Shown piece after piece: positions 1 through 9,488 of a stretch of DNA of 64,000 nt; the first letter of the stretch is position 1; every line of letters begins with the position of its first letter. The DNA is from Desulfarculaceae bacterium (GTDB lineage Bacteria; Desulfobacterota; Desulfarculia; Desulfarculales; Desulfarculaceae): NCBI GenBank assembly GCA_021737145.1, contig JAIPEN010000003.1:248001-312000 (forward strand), written 5' to 3'. Position numbers and translations under genes: made by a program. The notes beneath the pieces were generated by a model. That model was given only the letters and a program-made list of their open reading frames with translations. It made no database searches and was not told the origin of the DNA.

Positions 1-1254
1 CTGCTCAAGCTTCCCGTGGCCGCCGGCCGGGTCAGCGTGGGCCGGGCCGAGGTGGCCGATGTGGTCATGGTCACCCCCCGCCAGCTATACCTCAACGCCC
101 GCCAGGTGGGCAGCACCAACGTGAGCCTCTGGGACCAGCGGGACCGCCTCATGGAGGTCTTCGAGGTGCAGGTGGTGCGCGACCTCACCCGCCTCAAGGA
201 ACAGCTCTTCGAAGTCCTTCCGGGCGAGCCGGTGGAGGTGCGGGGCCTGGGCGCCTCGGTGGTGCTCTCGGGCCAGGTGTCCAGCGACGAGGCCAAGAAG
301 CGGGCCGAGGCCCTGGCCGAGGCCTACGCCCCCAAGAAGACCGCCAGCCTCATCGAGATCGGGGGCAATCAGCAGGTGCAGATCCAGGTGCGCTTCGCCG
401 AGGTCAGCCGCCGGGTGACCAAGCGCATGAACATCAACCTGTCGGTGGTAAACCCCCTGACCGGCGACTTCCTGTTCACCCTGATCGGCGCCCTGATCAA
501 GCCCTCCAACACCACGGGCAGCACCATGCAGCTTTCCGACCGGGTCAACGCCATGGGCGGCTTCCACACCGGCCAGACCCACATCTCCGGCTTCTTGGAC
601 ATCCTCAAGGAGAACGGCCTGGCCAAGATTCTGGCCGAGCCCAACCTGGTGGCCTCCAGCGGGCAGAAGGCCGAGTTTTTGGCCGGCGGCGAGTTCCCCA
701 TCCCGGTGCCCCAGCGGGAAAACATCACCATCACTTTCAAGAAGTACGGGGTGCAGCTCAATTTTATGCCCGAGATCCGGGCCGGCCGCCGCATCCGCAT
801 GACCGTGGCCCCGGAGGTGAGCGAGCTGGACTTCACCACCGCGGTGGTGGTGCAGGGCTACACCGTGCCCGGCCTGACCACCCGGCGGGCCAAGACCCAG
901 GTGGAGCTGGCCGACGGCCAGAGCTTCGCCATGGCCGGCCTGTTCCGCGACGACATCACCCAGTCGGTGGCCAAGTTCCCGGTGCTGGGCGACCTGCCCA
1001 TCCTGGGGGCCTTGTTCCGCAGCACCGAGTTTCAGAAGAAAAAGACCGAGCTGCTGATCGTGGTGACTCCGCGCATCGTGCAGCCGGGCCAAGAGCGGTT
1101 GGGCCCCGTTCCGGTGACCCATTTCAGCGAACCCGACGATTTTTCACTGTTCATGCTGGGCAAGATGGCCGTGCCGGCGCCAGCGCGCGCCCAGGGCCCG
1201 CCTGTGTCGCCCAAGGAACTGGAGGGGCGTTTCGGACATGACCTGGCTTGGTAG
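1..1254 (+). CDS. cpaC: Tad/Flp pilus secretin CpaC (RcpA), 5'-truncated by window edge
   Basis: Outer-membrane secretin through which the Tad pilus is extruded. The frame is open from base 1, so the signal peptide and first residues lie outside the window. The visible N-terminus (RVSVGRAEVADVVM, then a GSTNVSLWD-like stretch) is the pilus-secretin N-terminal domain. A BON-like segment follows (VLSGQVSSDEAKKRAEAL), then the secretin beta-domain with its usual signatures: EFLAGGEFPIPVP, a VPGLTTRRAKTQVEL stretch, FPVLGDLPILGALFRS and LLIVVTPRIVQP near the C-terminus. The last 17 bases overlap the next gene. Upstream partners such as a Flp pilin or CpaB are expected outside the window. Confidence 0.93.
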   Translation: MLKLPVAAGRVSVGRAEVADVVMVTPRQLYLNARQVGSTNVSLWDQRDRLMEVFEVQVVRDLTRLKEQLFEVLPGEPVEVRGLGASVVLSGQVSSDEAKKRAEALAEAYAPKKTASLIEIGGNQQVQIQVRFAEVSRRVTKRMNINLSVVNPLTGDFLFTLIGALIKPSNTTGSTMQLSDRVNAMGGFHTGQTHISGFLDILKENGLAKILAEPNLVASSGQKAEFLAGGEFPIPVPQRENITITFKKYGVQLNFMPEIRAGRRIRMTVAPEVSELDFTTAVVVQGYTVPGLTTRRAKTQVELADGQSFAMAGLFRDDITQSVAKFPVLGDLPILGALFRSTEFQKKKTELLIVVTPRIVQPGQERLGPVPVTHFSEPDDFSLFMLGKMAVPAPARAQGPPVSPKELEGRFGHDLAW

Positions 1255-2296
1255 GCTACATAAGCTTTGCAAGCAAGACCGGGCGGGAATCGCCGCCCTG
1301 GCGGCTATTTTCCTCACCACTACCGTGGCCCTCACCGGGGCGGCGGTGGACATCGGCATGATGGCCTCGGTGCGCTCGGAGCTGCAAAACGCGGCCGACG
1401 CCTCCGCTTTGGCCGGGGCCGGCACCCTCATTTCCTGGGACGCGAGCAACTCGGCCCTGGCCCAGCCGGAGACCGCCCTGGCCGAGGCCCAGGCCATGGC
1501 CTATCAGAACACCTCGCAGGGCATCAACCTGCAACTGGCCCTGGAGGACATCACCCTGGGCCTGTGGCAAGAGGACGCCCACGCCTTTGACCCCGACCAC
1601 ATCGGGGCCACCAGCGACCCCAACAACATCAGCGCCTGCCGGGTGATCATCCGGCGCGACGTAACCATCAACAGCCCGGTGCCCACCATCTTCCTGGGCA
1701 TCCTGGGCATCGACACGGTCAACGTATCGGCCATATCCACCGGCCACCTGGGCTGGGCGGGCACGGCTGGTGCGGGGCAGGTGGATCTGCCCATCGCGGT
1801 CAAGGAAGATGCGCTCACCGGCAGCGGGCTCATCTGCGGCCAAGAGATCACCTTCCGCAACGAGGCCAACGAGAACGGCGAGTGGACCACCTTCTTCACC
1901 TATCCCTCCAACGACCCCGCGGTGCGCGGCTATGTGGACGGCAGCGACACGGTGCCCGCCCTGGAGGTGGGCAACCAGGTGGCGGTGACCAACGGAACCC
2001 TGAGCCAGCAAACCTTTGACTCCCTAAACAGCCGCTTCCAGAGCGAAGGCACCGACCTGGACGGCGACGGCACGGCCGACTGGTGGCAGGTGATCCTGCC
2101 GGTAATTTCTTCCGGCGACGGGGGTGCCAGCACCGCCGAGATCGCCGGCTTCGCCAACATGGTCATCCACGAGGTGCGCGGCGCGCCTGACAAGGAAATC
2201 ATCGCCAGCCTGCAATGCGGCATGGTGGTGCCTGACAGCAAAACCGGAGGAGGCAACTTCGGCAGCCGCGCGGCCACGCCCGTGCTGGTTGAATAG
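1238..2296 (+). CDS. TadG-like pilus-assembly protein, first of two tandem paralogs
   Basis: 352 aa. A short cytoplasmic N-terminus is followed by one membrane segment (about residues 18-45) running into the TadE/TadG hallmark (LTGAAVDIG, then LQNAADASALAGA), so the bulk of the protein is predicted to be periplasmic or extracellular. Such proteins are minor pseudopilin-like parts of the Tad machine. Near the C-terminus (about residues 273-281) a DLDGDGTAD loop has the spacing of a calcium-binding DxDGDGxxD loop. The start overlaps the secretin stop by 17 bp, suggesting translational coupling. The next gene is a clear paralog sharing the N-terminal segment, a WTxFFTxPxND stretch and the DxDGDG loop. 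Confidence 0.82.
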   Translation: MTWLGRLHKLCKQDRAGIAALAAIFLTTTVALTGAAVDIGMMASVRSELQNAADASALAGAGTLISWDASNSALAQPETALAEAQAMAYQNTSQGINLQLALEDITLGLWQEDAHAFDPDHIGATSDPNNISACRVIIRRDVTINSPVPTIFLGILGIDTVNVSAISTGHLGWAGTAGAGQVDLPIAVKEDALTGSGLICGQEITFRNEANENGEWTTFFTYPSNDPAVRGYVDGSDTVPALEVGNQVAVTNGTLSQQTFDSLNSRFQSEGTDLDGDGTADWWQVILPVISSGDGGASTAEIAGFANMVIHEVRGAPDKEIIASLQCGMVVPDSKTGGGNFGSRAATPVLVE

Positions 2297-2316
2297 AAAA
2301 GAGGTCTGATCCCACA

Positions 2317-3390
2317 ATGCGGTCCGCCCTGCCCCATATTCCCACCGCTTTCAACAAGCTCAGCGCCCTGTGGCGTGGCAGCGGAGGCGCCATGGCCGCC
2401 ATGGCCGCCTTCATGCTCACCGCCATGCTGGGGCTCACCGGAGCGGCGGTGGACGTGGGGCTCATCGCCAGCACCCACAACGAGCTGCAAAACGCGGCCG
2501 ACGCCGCCGCCCTGGCCGGGGCGGGGTCCATGCTCGCCTTCACGCCCGACGGATCGCAGATAAGCGCCCAGACCGCCACCGGGCTCTCCACGGCCCAACA
2601 GGTCTCCCTGGCCAACCAGGCCAGCGGGGTGAGTCTGAGCCTGCGCCCCGAGGACGTGATCATCGGCTTCTGGGACCTGGAAAGCGACTCCTTCGATTCC
2701 AGCAAGTCCGGCAGCGGCGACCCCGACGACATCACCGGCTTCCGGGCCACCCTGCGCCGCGACGCCCTGGCCAACGGCCCCCTGGGCACCTTTTTCGCGG
2801 GCATGGTGGGCTATGGCCAGGTAGAGCTCAGCGCCACCTCCATCGCCTACCTGGGCTGGAGCGGCCGGGTCGACCCGGTCACCGTGGACCTCCCCCTGGC
2901 GGTGCACGCCTCTGCCTTGCAGGAGGCGGGCTCGCCCGGCTGCGGCATGGAGCTCACTTTCAACAATGAGGCCAGCGAGACCGCCGAGTGGACCAGCTTT
3001 TTCACCTGGCCCACCAACGACGTCACGGTGCGCGACTACGTGGAGGGCGCCGCCCAGACCCCGGCCTTGCAGGTGGGCGACTCGCTCAACGTGATCAACG
3101 GCAACCTGAGCACCCACACCATGGAGTCCCTGGCCGGGCGTTTCCAGGCCGAGGGCAGCGACCTGGACGGCGACGGGACCGCCGATTCCTGGGAAGTGGT
3201 GGTGCCGGTGGTCAACCCGGGCAGCTCCTCCACCGCCTCCACGGTGGCCGGTTTCGCCACTCTGGTGCTCACCGAGGCCGACGGGGCCCACGCCAGTTTT
3301 TATCTGCAATGCGACCGGGCCATCGTGGGCAGCACCAGCGGGGGCGGCAACTACGGCACCCGGGCCACCCTGCCCAGCCTCATTCAATAG
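2317..3390 (+). CDS. TadG-like pilus-assembly protein, second tandem paralog
   Basis: 357 aa, same architecture as the preceding gene: N-terminal membrane segment with LTGAAVDVGLIAS and LQNAADAAALAGAG, a long exported domain, and a DLDGDGTAD loop at about residues 282-290. The two share blocks along their whole length (for example the DVIIGFWD/ITLGLWQ region and the GGGNYGTRA/GGGNFGSRA end), so this is a gene duplication inside the operon. The ATG at 2317 has only a weak, distant GAGGT. No separate TadE or TadF is visible, so the two paralogs may fill the minor-pilin slots. That role is inference. Confidence 0.82.
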   Translation: MRSALPHIPTAFNKLSALWRGSGGAMAAMAAFMLTAMLGLTGAAVDVGLIASTHNELQNAADAAALAGAGSMLAFTPDGSQISAQTATGLSTAQQVSLANQASGVSLSLRPEDVIIGFWDLESDSFDSSKSGSGDPDDITGFRATLRRDALANGPLGTFFAGMVGYGQVELSATSIAYLGWSGRVDPVTVDLPLAVHASALQEAGSPGCGMELTFNNEASETAEWTSFFTWPTNDVTVRDYVEGAAQTPALQVGDSLNVINGNLSTHTMESLAGRFQAEGSDLDGDGTADSWEVVVPVVNPGSSSTASTVAGFATLVLTEADGAHASFYLQCDRAIVGSTSGGGNYGTRATLPSLIQ

Positions 3391-3400
3391 GAGAAGCCAC

Positions 3401-4540
3401 GTGTCCAGCCACGATCCTCAAGTTTTGGCCTTCCACCTGAGCAAGCAAGGCGGCGAGCGCCTGCGCTCCATGGTGCAGGGCGCTCATCTGGGCACCCTGC
3501 TGGGCCTGGAGTCCGCCGCCGAGGAATTCGAGCGCAAGGCGGTGCAGCTTCAGCCCGAGGTGATGCTGGTGGAGTTCAACCCCGACGAGGCCGGCATGAG
3601 CGAGATGCTCACCCGCCTCAGGCGCCACGTGCCCCGGGGCGCGGTGGTGGCCTGGGCCCAGACCCTGGCCCCGGAGGCGCTCCTTTTGGCCATGCGCCTG
3701 GGAGTGCGCGAGTATCTGCCCGCCGAGGCCGACGGCTCCTCCTTCGCCGAGGCGGTGCAGCGCCTGCTGGCCGGCCTGGGCACCGGCGACCAGGAACAGG
3801 GGCATTTGCTGGGGGTGATGGGGGTCAAGGGCGGGGTAGGCACCAGCTCCCTGGCCCTTAGCCTGGCCTGGGTGGCCAGCCAGAGCACCAGCGCCCGGGT
3901 GGCCCTGGTGGACCTGGACCTGGCCTCGGGCGACCTGGCCGCCCTGGTGGATCTGGAGCCCAACCGCTCCATGCTCCAGGTGGCCCAGGAATACGACCGC
4001 CTGGACAGCCTGCTCATGGACAGCCTCATGGCCGAGGTGGCTCCGGGGCTGCGCCTGCTGGCCGCGCCGGGCGACGCGGTGGCCGCCGAGGAGATAAAAG
4101 GAGCCCACGTGGAGCGGGCCCTGGGCCTGCTCCTGTCCGACCACTCCCTGGTGGTGGCCGACCTGCCTCCCCGGGTGGACGAGGCCTGCCTGGCCGCCCT
4201 GGACCGGGCCAAGCTGCTGCTGCTGGTCACCGAGCCCACCATCCTGGGGCTCCGGGCGGCCAAGCGAACCGTGGAGCTGTGCCGCAACCTGGGCCGCGAG
4301 GGCGACTCGGTGGCCGTGGTGATCAACCGCGCCGGGGCCAAGCAGTGCGTTTCGCCCAAGGAGCTGGAGCGGGTGCTCAAGCTCAAGCCCATGGCCGTGC
4401 TGCCCAACGAGACCCAGGTGCTCATGGAGGCGGCCAACGCGGGCCGCCCGGCCACCCGGGACTGGCCCCGGGCCAAGTGGTCCAAGGCGGTTAGCGCCCT
4501 GGCCGGCCAACTGTTCAACGGCAATGGAGACGGCAAATGA
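3401..4540 (+). CDS. cpaE: Tad pilus localisation ATPase CpaE/TadZ
   Basis: 379 aa, GTG start. The N-terminal about 125 residues are an atypical receiver-like domain, as in the CpaE/TadZ family. A MinD/ParA-type ATPase follows, with a deviant Walker A motif ([10 protein letters not shown], about residues 140-150) and a [14 protein letters not shown] switch segment. TadZ proteins place the Tad machine at a cell pole or focus in other bacteria. It begins 10 bp after the second TadG-like gene and overlaps the CpaF start by 4 bp (ATGA). Confidence 0.9.
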   Translation: MSSHDPQVLAFHLSKQGGERLRSMVQGAHLGTLLGLESAAEEFERKAVQLQPEVMLVEFNPDEAGMSEMLTRLRRHVPRGAVVAWAQTLAPEALLLAMRLGVREYLPAEADGSSFAEAVQRLLAGLGTGDQEQGHLLGVMGVKGGVGTSSLALSLAWVASQSTSARVALVDLDLASGDLAALVDLEPNRSMLQVAQEYDRLDSLLMDSLMAEVAPGLRLLAAPGDAVAAEEIKGAHVERALGLLLSDHSLVVADLPPRVDEACLAALDRAKLLLLVTEPTILGLRAAKRTVELCRNLGREGDSVAVVINRAGAKQCVSPKELERVLKLKPMAVLPNETQVLMEAANAGRPATRDWPRAKWSKAVSALAGQLFNGNGDGK

Positions 4541-5889
4541 GCCTGCGTCAACGCCTGGGGGTGGTGGCGGTCGGCTCCAACGGCCAGGACCAGCACCGGG
4601 ATCATGCCCGCGAGTCGGCCCTGCAGGAGCTCAAGGCCCGCATCCATTACAAGGTCATCGAATCCCTGGACCTGTCCATCCTGACCAACACCGACGACCT
4701 GCAGGCCGAGGCGGACCTGGAAGAGGCCATCCGCCTGGTGGTGCTGGCCGAGCCCGACCCCATGAGCGAGGTGGAGCGGGAGATCCTGGCCCGCGAGATC
4801 AAGCACGAGGTGATGGGCCTGGGCCCCCTGGAGCCGCTGCTGGCCGACGACAGCATCTCCGAGATTTTGGTCAACAGCTTCAACAGCGTCTTCGTGGAGC
4901 GCAACGGCCGCCTGGAGCAGATCGCGGTGCGCTTCAGGGACAACGAGCATTTGCTCAAGATCATCGACAAGATCGCCAGCGCGGTCGGTCGGCGCATCGA
5001 CGAGTCCTCGCCCATGGTGGACGCCCGCCTGGCCGACGGCAGCCGGGTCAACGCCATCATCCCGCCCCTGGCCCTGGACGGCCCGGCCCTGAGCATCCGC
5101 AAGTTCGCCCGCGACCCGCTCCGGGTGGACGACCTGGTGCGCCTGGGCTCCTTCAGCACCCAGACCGCCCAATTTTTGGACGCGGCGGTCAAGGCCCGGC
5201 TCAACATGCTCATCTCCGGCGGCACCGGCACCGGCAAGACCACCCTGCTCAATGTGCTCAGCTCTTTCATCCCCCACCACGAGCGCATCGTGACCATCGA
5301 GGACTCGGCCGAGCTGCAGCTCCAGCAGGAGCACATCGTGCGCCTGGAGACCCGGCCGCCCAACATCGAGGGCGCCGGCGAGGTGGCCATGCGCGACCTT
5401 GTCAAAAACAGCCTGCGCATGCGGCCGGACCGCATCGTGGTGGGCGAGGTGCGCGGCGGCGAGGCCCTGGACATGATGCAGGCCATGAACACCGGCCACG
5501 ACGGCAGCCTGACCACCATCCACGCCAACAGCGCCCGCGACGCCATCGGCCGCCTGGAAACCATGATCTCCATGGCCGGGCTGGACATACCCGACAAGGC
5601 CATCCGCCAGCAGATCGCCAGCGCCATCCAGATCGTCATCCAGGTCAGCCGCCTGGCCGACGGCTCGCGGCGGGTGACCAGCGTGCAGGAGATCACCGGC
5701 ATGGAGACCGACACCCTGACCATGCAGGAGATCTTCCGCTTCAACCAAACCGGCATCGACGAGCGCGGCCGGGTGCAGGGCAACTTCGGACCCACCGGCA
5801 TCCGGCCCCGCTGGAGCGACCGCATCGCCGCCTTCGGCATCGGCCTGGGGGCCGAGCTGTTCGGCGAGGAAACGCGGGGCATGCCATGA
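4537..5889 (+). CDS. cpaF: Tad pilus secretion ATPase CpaF/TadA
   Basis: 450 aa, type II/IV secretion-superfamily hexameric ATPase that powers pilus assembly on the cytoplasmic side. It has a Walker A motif ([12 protein letters not shown], about residues 227-238), an Asp/Glu-box ([13 protein letters not shown]), [18 protein letters not shown] (Walker B region) and a His-box ([13 protein letters not shown]). Length and motif order are normal for the family. The N-terminal all-alpha domain ([13 protein letters not shown]...) is also present. The start overlaps cpaE by 4 bp and the stop overlaps tadB by 4 bp (ATGA at each junction), giving tight translational coupling. Confidence 0.96.
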   Translation: MSLRQRLGVVAVGSNGQDQHRDHARESALQELKARIHYKVIESLDLSILTNTDDLQAEADLEEAIRLVVLAEPDPMSEVEREILAREIKHEVMGLGPLEPLLADDSISEILVNSFNSVFVERNGRLEQIAVRFRDNEHLLKIIDKIASAVGRRIDESSPMVDARLADGSRVNAIIPPLALDGPALSIRKFARDPLRVDDLVRLGSFSTQTAQFLDAAVKARLNMLISGGTGTGKTTLLNVLSSFIPHHERIVTIEDSAELQLQQEHIVRLETRPPNIEGAGEVAMRDLVKNSLRMRPDRIVVGEVRGGEALDMMQAMNTGHDGSLTTIHANSARDAIGRLETMISMAGLDIPDKAIRQQIASAIQIVIQVSRLADGSRRVTSVQEITGMETDTLTMQEIFRFNQTGIDERGRVQGNFGPTGIRPRWSDRIAAFGIGLGAELFGEETRGMP

Positions 5890-6857
5890 TCTGGGGATTC
5901 ACCGCCCTCATCTTCTTGAGCCTGCTGGGCGCGGCCTGGGGTTTGTTCAACCTGGTCTACGCCGGGCGGACCAACCGCGAGGAAGCCATCCGCCGCCGTC
6001 TGGCCGCCCTGGACACCGGCGGCGAAGTGGCCGCGGCCGCAGCGGCCAAGGCCTATTTCCGCGACACCGCCTACAGCACCATCCCCTACCTGGACCGGCT
6101 GCTGGCCAGCCTGCCCAATGTCTCGGACCTGCAACTGCTGCTGCACCAGGCTGGCGCGCCCTGCAACCTGGGAACCCTGGTTCTGGTCAGCGGGGTGCTG
6201 TTCAGCCTGGGCTTCTTGGCCGGCCTGCTGGACGGCTCGGTGGCAATGGGCCTGGCCCTGGCCGTGGGCGGGGCCCTGCTGCCGGTGTTGTGGCTGCGCT
6301 TTTTGCGCAAGCGCCGCCTGGGCGCCTTTGAGGAGCAGTTCTCCGAGGCAGTGGACCTCATGGCCCGGGCCCTGCGCGCCGGCCACTCCTTCGGCTCGGG
6401 GCTCAAGATGGCCTCCCAGGAACTGGAGAACCCCGTGGCCGAGGAGCTGGCCCGCACCTTTGAGGACTACTCCTTTGGCAAGGGCATGGAAGACGCCCTC
6501 GACGACCTGGTCAAGCGGGTGGGCCTGCAGGACGTGAAGTTCTTCGCCACCGCCGTTGCCCTGCAGCGGGAGATCGGCGGCAACCTCACCGAGATCCTGG
6601 ACAACATCGGCCATATCGTCAGAGGCCGCTTCGCCCTAAAGCGGCAGGTCAGGGCCTTGTCGGCCGAGGGCCGCATCAGCGCCATCATCCTGTGCCTCAT
6701 GGCCCCGGGCCTGCTGGCCGCCTTGTGGTTCCTCAGCCCCAACTACCTTTCCCTGCTATTCGAGCACCCCATGGGCAAGACCCTGCTCATGGTGGGAGGG
6801 GCCTTCCAGGGCTTGGGCATTCTGGTCATCCGCAAACTCATCAACCTGAAGGTGTGA
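5886..6857 (+). CDS. tadB: Tad pilus inner-membrane platform protein TadB
   Basis: 323 aa. N-terminal membrane segment, two central hydrophobic segments (about residues 95-140), a GspF/T2SSF domain ([20 protein letters not shown] and the [14 protein letters not shown] stretch) and C-terminal membrane segments. TadB and TadC together form the inner-membrane platform on which CpaF acts. The ATG at 5886 lies inside the cpaF stop (ATGA). The frame is open upstream across the whole of cpaF, but that extension is out of frame with the clearly real CpaF and was not used. Confidence 0.92.
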   Translation: MIWGFTALIFLSLLGAAWGLFNLVYAGRTNREEAIRRRLAALDTGGEVAAAAAAKAYFRDTAYSTIPYLDRLLASLPNVSDLQLLLHQAGAPCNLGTLVLVSGVLFSLGFLAGLLDGSVAMGLALAVGGALLPVLWLRFLRKRRLGAFEEQFSEAVDLMARALRAGHSFGSGLKMASQELENPVAEELARTFEDYSFGKGMEDALDDLVKRVGLQDVKFFATAVALQREIGGNLTEILDNIGHIVRGRFALKRQVRALSAEGRISAIILCLMAPGLLAALWFLSPNYLSLLFEHPMGKTLLMVGGAFQGLGILVIRKLINLKV

Positions 6858-6858
6858 C

Positions 6859-7812
6859 ATGGAGTTCATGAGCAACCTGTCCGCCACCCCCCTGGCCTGG
6901 CTGATCGGAACTGCCTTCGGCCTGGCGGTGCTTTTGGTGCTGGCCGCGGCGGGCTCCCTGTTTTTCAGGCGCGAGGACCATAGGCGCCGCCGCTTGCAGC
7001 AGCTCTCGGGCCATGCCCCCAAGGAAAAGGACTCCGCCGCCAGCCGCCGCCTGCGCCAGGCGGGCCTGAGCCTGCTGCGCCGCCTGGCCAAGCCGGCCCG
7101 GCCCCGCCAGGACTGGCAGGCCACCCAGCTGCGCACCAAGCTCTTGCAGGCGGGTTTCCACAGCCCCGGCGCGGTGAACACCTTTCTGGGGGTCAAGGTG
7201 GCCATGCTCATCATCGCCCCCCTGCTGGTGTTGTTGAGCCCGGCCCCGGCCAAGCTGGGCAACCTGCAGATCATGCTGGCCGTGGTGGGCGCGGCCACCC
7301 TGGGCTTCTTTTTGCCCCAGCTGCTTTTGGAAAGCCGCATCCGCTCCCGGCGCAAGGCGGTCACCCGCGAGCTGCCCGACGTCTTGGACCTGCTGGTCAT
7401 CGCGGTGGAGGCCGGCCTGGGCCTGGATCAGGCCATCCGCCGGGTGTCCGACGAGGTCTCGGTGTCCAGCCCCACCCTGGGCGCGGAGTTCAACCTGGTG
7501 TCGCTGGAGATGCGCGCCGGCATACCCCGCCAGATGGCGCTGAGAAACCTGGCCCAGCGCTGCGGGGTGGAGGAGGTGGGCAGCCTGGTGGCCATGCTCA
7601 TCCAGGCCGACCGCTTCGGGGTCAGCGTGGGGCGCTCGCTCAGGGTGCACTCGGACACGGTGCGCACCAAGCGCCGCCAGCAGATGGAGGAGGCCGCGGC
7701 CAAGATCCCCCTCAAGCTGCTCTTCCCGGTGTTGTTCATGATTTTCCCCGCCATCATGGTGGTCATGGCAGGCCCTGCGGTGATTCGCGTCAGCCAGAAC
7801 CTGCTTAACTAA
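6859..7812 (+). CDS. tadC: Tad pilus inner-membrane platform protein TadC
   Basis: 317 aa. An N-terminal membrane segment, a basic cytoplasmic stretch, two central membrane segments (about residues 107-157), a T2SSF domain (ELPDVLDLLVIAVEAGLGLD, RFGVSVGRSLRVHSD) and a C-terminal membrane anchor (LLFPVLFMIFPAIMVVMAGP). It starts one base after the tadB stop. A second in-frame ATG three codons downstream is an alternative start. The domain layout separates it from TadB, with which it pairs. Confidence 0.92.
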   Translation: MEFMSNLSATPLAWLIGTAFGLAVLLVLAAAGSLFFRREDHRRRRLQQLSGHAPKEKDSAASRRLRQAGLSLLRRLAKPARPRQDWQATQLRTKLLQAGFHSPGAVNTFLGVKVAMLIIAPLLVLLSPAPAKLGNLQIMLAVVGAATLGFFLPQLLLESRIRSRRKAVTRELPDVLDLLVIAVEAGLGLDQAIRRVSDEVSVSSPTLGAEFNLVSLEMRAGIPRQMALRNLAQRCGVEEVGSLVAMLIQADRFGVSVGRSLRVHSDTVRTKRRQQMEEAAAKIPLKLLFPVLFMIFPAIMVVMAGPAVIRVSQNLLN

Positions 7813-7823
7813 GGAGGGCGGTT

Positions 7824-9416
7824 ATGCCCAGCAAGAAACTTATAATGACCCTGCTGGTCGGCCTGGCGGCCGCCGGGCTGATGCTGGCCACGGGCTGCGC
7901 CACCAGCGACCAGAGCGGCGCCCGCTGGCTGCAACGGGGCGAGGCCGAGCAGCTGTTGGCCGCCCAGGCGGCCCGGGCCGAGGTGGACCCCGACCCGGAC
8001 AAGGTGCCCATCGAGCCCAGCGCCATGGAAGCCCAAGGCGACGTGATGGCCTCTCAGGGCGCGCCCTGGAACGCCATGAACCAGTACCGCCTGGCCCTGC
8101 GCGGGGCCAAGGGCAAGGCCAAGATGCGCCTGGAAGGCAAGATCGCGGGCCTGGATTTGCGGGTGGGCCGCTACGAGTTGGCTCGGGACGGCTTTGCCAA
8201 GCTGACCAAGACCTACCCCAAGCAGGCGGTGTTCTGGCAGGGGCTGGGCCTGGCCCAGGTGGCGCTCCACGACCTGCCCAGGGCCGAGAAGTCCCTCACC
8301 CAGGCGGCGCGCCTGGACCCATCCCTGTGGCGGGCCCAGAATCTCCTGGGCGTGATCTACAACCGCAACCGCCAGCCCAAGCAGGCCGCGGCCGCCTTCC
8401 GGGCCGCCTTGATCAGCAAGCCGGGCAACCCGGCCCTGTACAACAACCTGGCCTTGTCCCAGATGATGCTGGGCGACTATCAAGGCGCCGAGGCCAGCCT
8501 GCGCCGCGCCCTGGCCCTCAATCCTGAGCACCGCAAGGCGGCCAACAACCTGGGGCTGCTGCTTATGCGCCAAGGGCGCAACCAGGAGGCCTTCCAGACC
8601 TTCGCCACGGCCGAGGGCGTGGCCCAGGCCCACAACAACATGGGCGTGCTGTTGGCCTGGCAGGGACAGCCCAACCAGGCCCAGCGCCAGTTCAAGGCCG
8701 CATTGCAGGCCCTGCCCCGCTATTATCCCCTGGCCGCGCGCCATCTGGATCAGATGGCCGAGCGGCCCGAGTCCCCGGTAAACCGCATGAGCTCCCGGCC
8801 CATGGTGCCCCTGGCCTCCCAAAAGCCGGCGGCCAAGGCCAACAGGCCCAAGGCGGTGGCCAAGCCCAAGGCCCCCAAGCCGGCGCGCCGCAGCGTGGCC
8901 AAGGCCCCGGCCAAGCCCAAGCCTAAGGCAAAGAAGGCGCCTCCCAAGCAGGCCAAGCTGAGCCCCAAGCCCTCGGCGCCCAAGGCCAAGCCCAAGGTGG
9001 AGGGAGCCAAGCCCGCGCCCCAGGCCAAGCCCGCGCCCCTGAGCAAGGAGCAGCGCATGGCCCTGGACAAGGCCCGGGCCGAGGCCGAAGCCAAGGCCAA
9101 GGCGGCGGCGGAAGCCAAAGCCAGGGCCGAAGCCAAGGCCCAGGCCGAGGCGGCCGCCAAGGCGGCAGCCGAAAAGGCGGCCCAGGAAGCCGAAGCCAAG
9201 GCCAAGCCCGCTCCGTCCAAGGAACAGGGCATGATGGAGCTAAAGCCCTCGCCTTCCCTGGCCAACGCATCCGCGCCGGCCCCGGCGGCGGCGGCCGGGC
9301 AGACCCGGGTGGCCAAGGGGCTGTGGATCCAGCCCGACGGCACCCTGGCCTATGGCGAGGCCGCGCCCGGGCCCCAGAGCTATGGAGTGGTCTTCGGAAC
9401 CCCGCCCCGCGACTAG
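7824..9416 (+). CDS. TPR lipoprotein, TadD-like, with Ala/Lys/Pro-rich tail
   Basis: 530 aa. A lipoprotein signal peptide ends in a lipobox (LATGC, Cys at about residue 26). Consecutive tetratricopeptide repeats occupy about residues 70-310 (pattern A.NLLGVIYNRNRQPKQA, ALYNNLALSQMMLGDYQGA). TadD proteins are TPR lipoproteins of the Tad secretin complex, which fits its place as last gene of the operon behind an AAGGAGG site. The remaining about 200 residues are unusual: long low-complexity Ala/Lys/Pro and Ala/Glu/Lys runs resembling the TolA stalk, then a short ordered end. The tail might cross the periplasm or bind peptidoglycan; that is inference. Confidence 0.8.
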   Translation: MPSKKLIMTLLVGLAAAGLMLATGCATSDQSGARWLQRGEAEQLLAAQAARAEVDPDPDKVPIEPSAMEAQGDVMASQGAPWNAMNQYRLALRGAKGKAKMRLEGKIAGLDLRVGRYELARDGFAKLTKTYPKQAVFWQGLGLAQVALHDLPRAEKSLTQAARLDPSLWRAQNLLGVIYNRNRQPKQAAAAFRAALISKPGNPALYNNLALSQMMLGDYQGAEASLRRALALNPEHRKAANNLGLLLMRQGRNQEAFQTFATAEGVAQAHNNMGVLLAWQGQPNQAQRQFKAALQALPRYYPLAARHLDQMAERPESPVNRMSSRPMVPLASQKPAAKANRPKAVAKPKAPKPARRSVAKAPAKPKPKAKKAPPKQAKLSPKPSAPKAKPKVEGAKPAPQAKPAPLSKEQRMALDKARAEAEAKAKAAAEAKARAEAKAQAEAAAKAAAEKAAQEAEAKAKPAPSKEQGMMELKPSPSLANASAPAPAAAAGQTRVAKGLWIQPDGTLAYGEAAPGPQSYGVVFGTPPRD

Positions 9417-9437
9417 AGCGCAAGCCCCCAATAAATC

Positions 9438-9461
9438 GGCGGGCCCCCGAAGGGGCCCGCC
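9438..9461. terminator. Hairpin between convergent genes (tad operon / TonB receptor)
   Basis: A perfect 10-bp GC stem (GGCGGGCCCC / GGGGCCCGCC) with a short loop sits between two converging stop codons. There is no T-run on the + side. On the - side it is followed by GATTTATT. It probably ends transcripts from both sides, more convincingly the minus-strand receptor mRNA. Confidence 0.6.
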
Positions 9462-9488
9462 TGGGGTTGCCGTGGAGCCTTACAATAC

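Noticed and set aside
3550..5748. Very long antisense open frame (732 codons) across cpaE and cpaF
   Set aside because: It is antisense to two clearly conserved proteins, has His/Gly/Ala-rich composition typical of high-GC shadow frames and no motif.
4524..5885. In-frame upstream extension of TadB over the whole of cpaF
   Set aside because: The stretch is out of frame with CpaF, which has all ATPase motifs; TadB begins normally at 5886 with a membrane segment.
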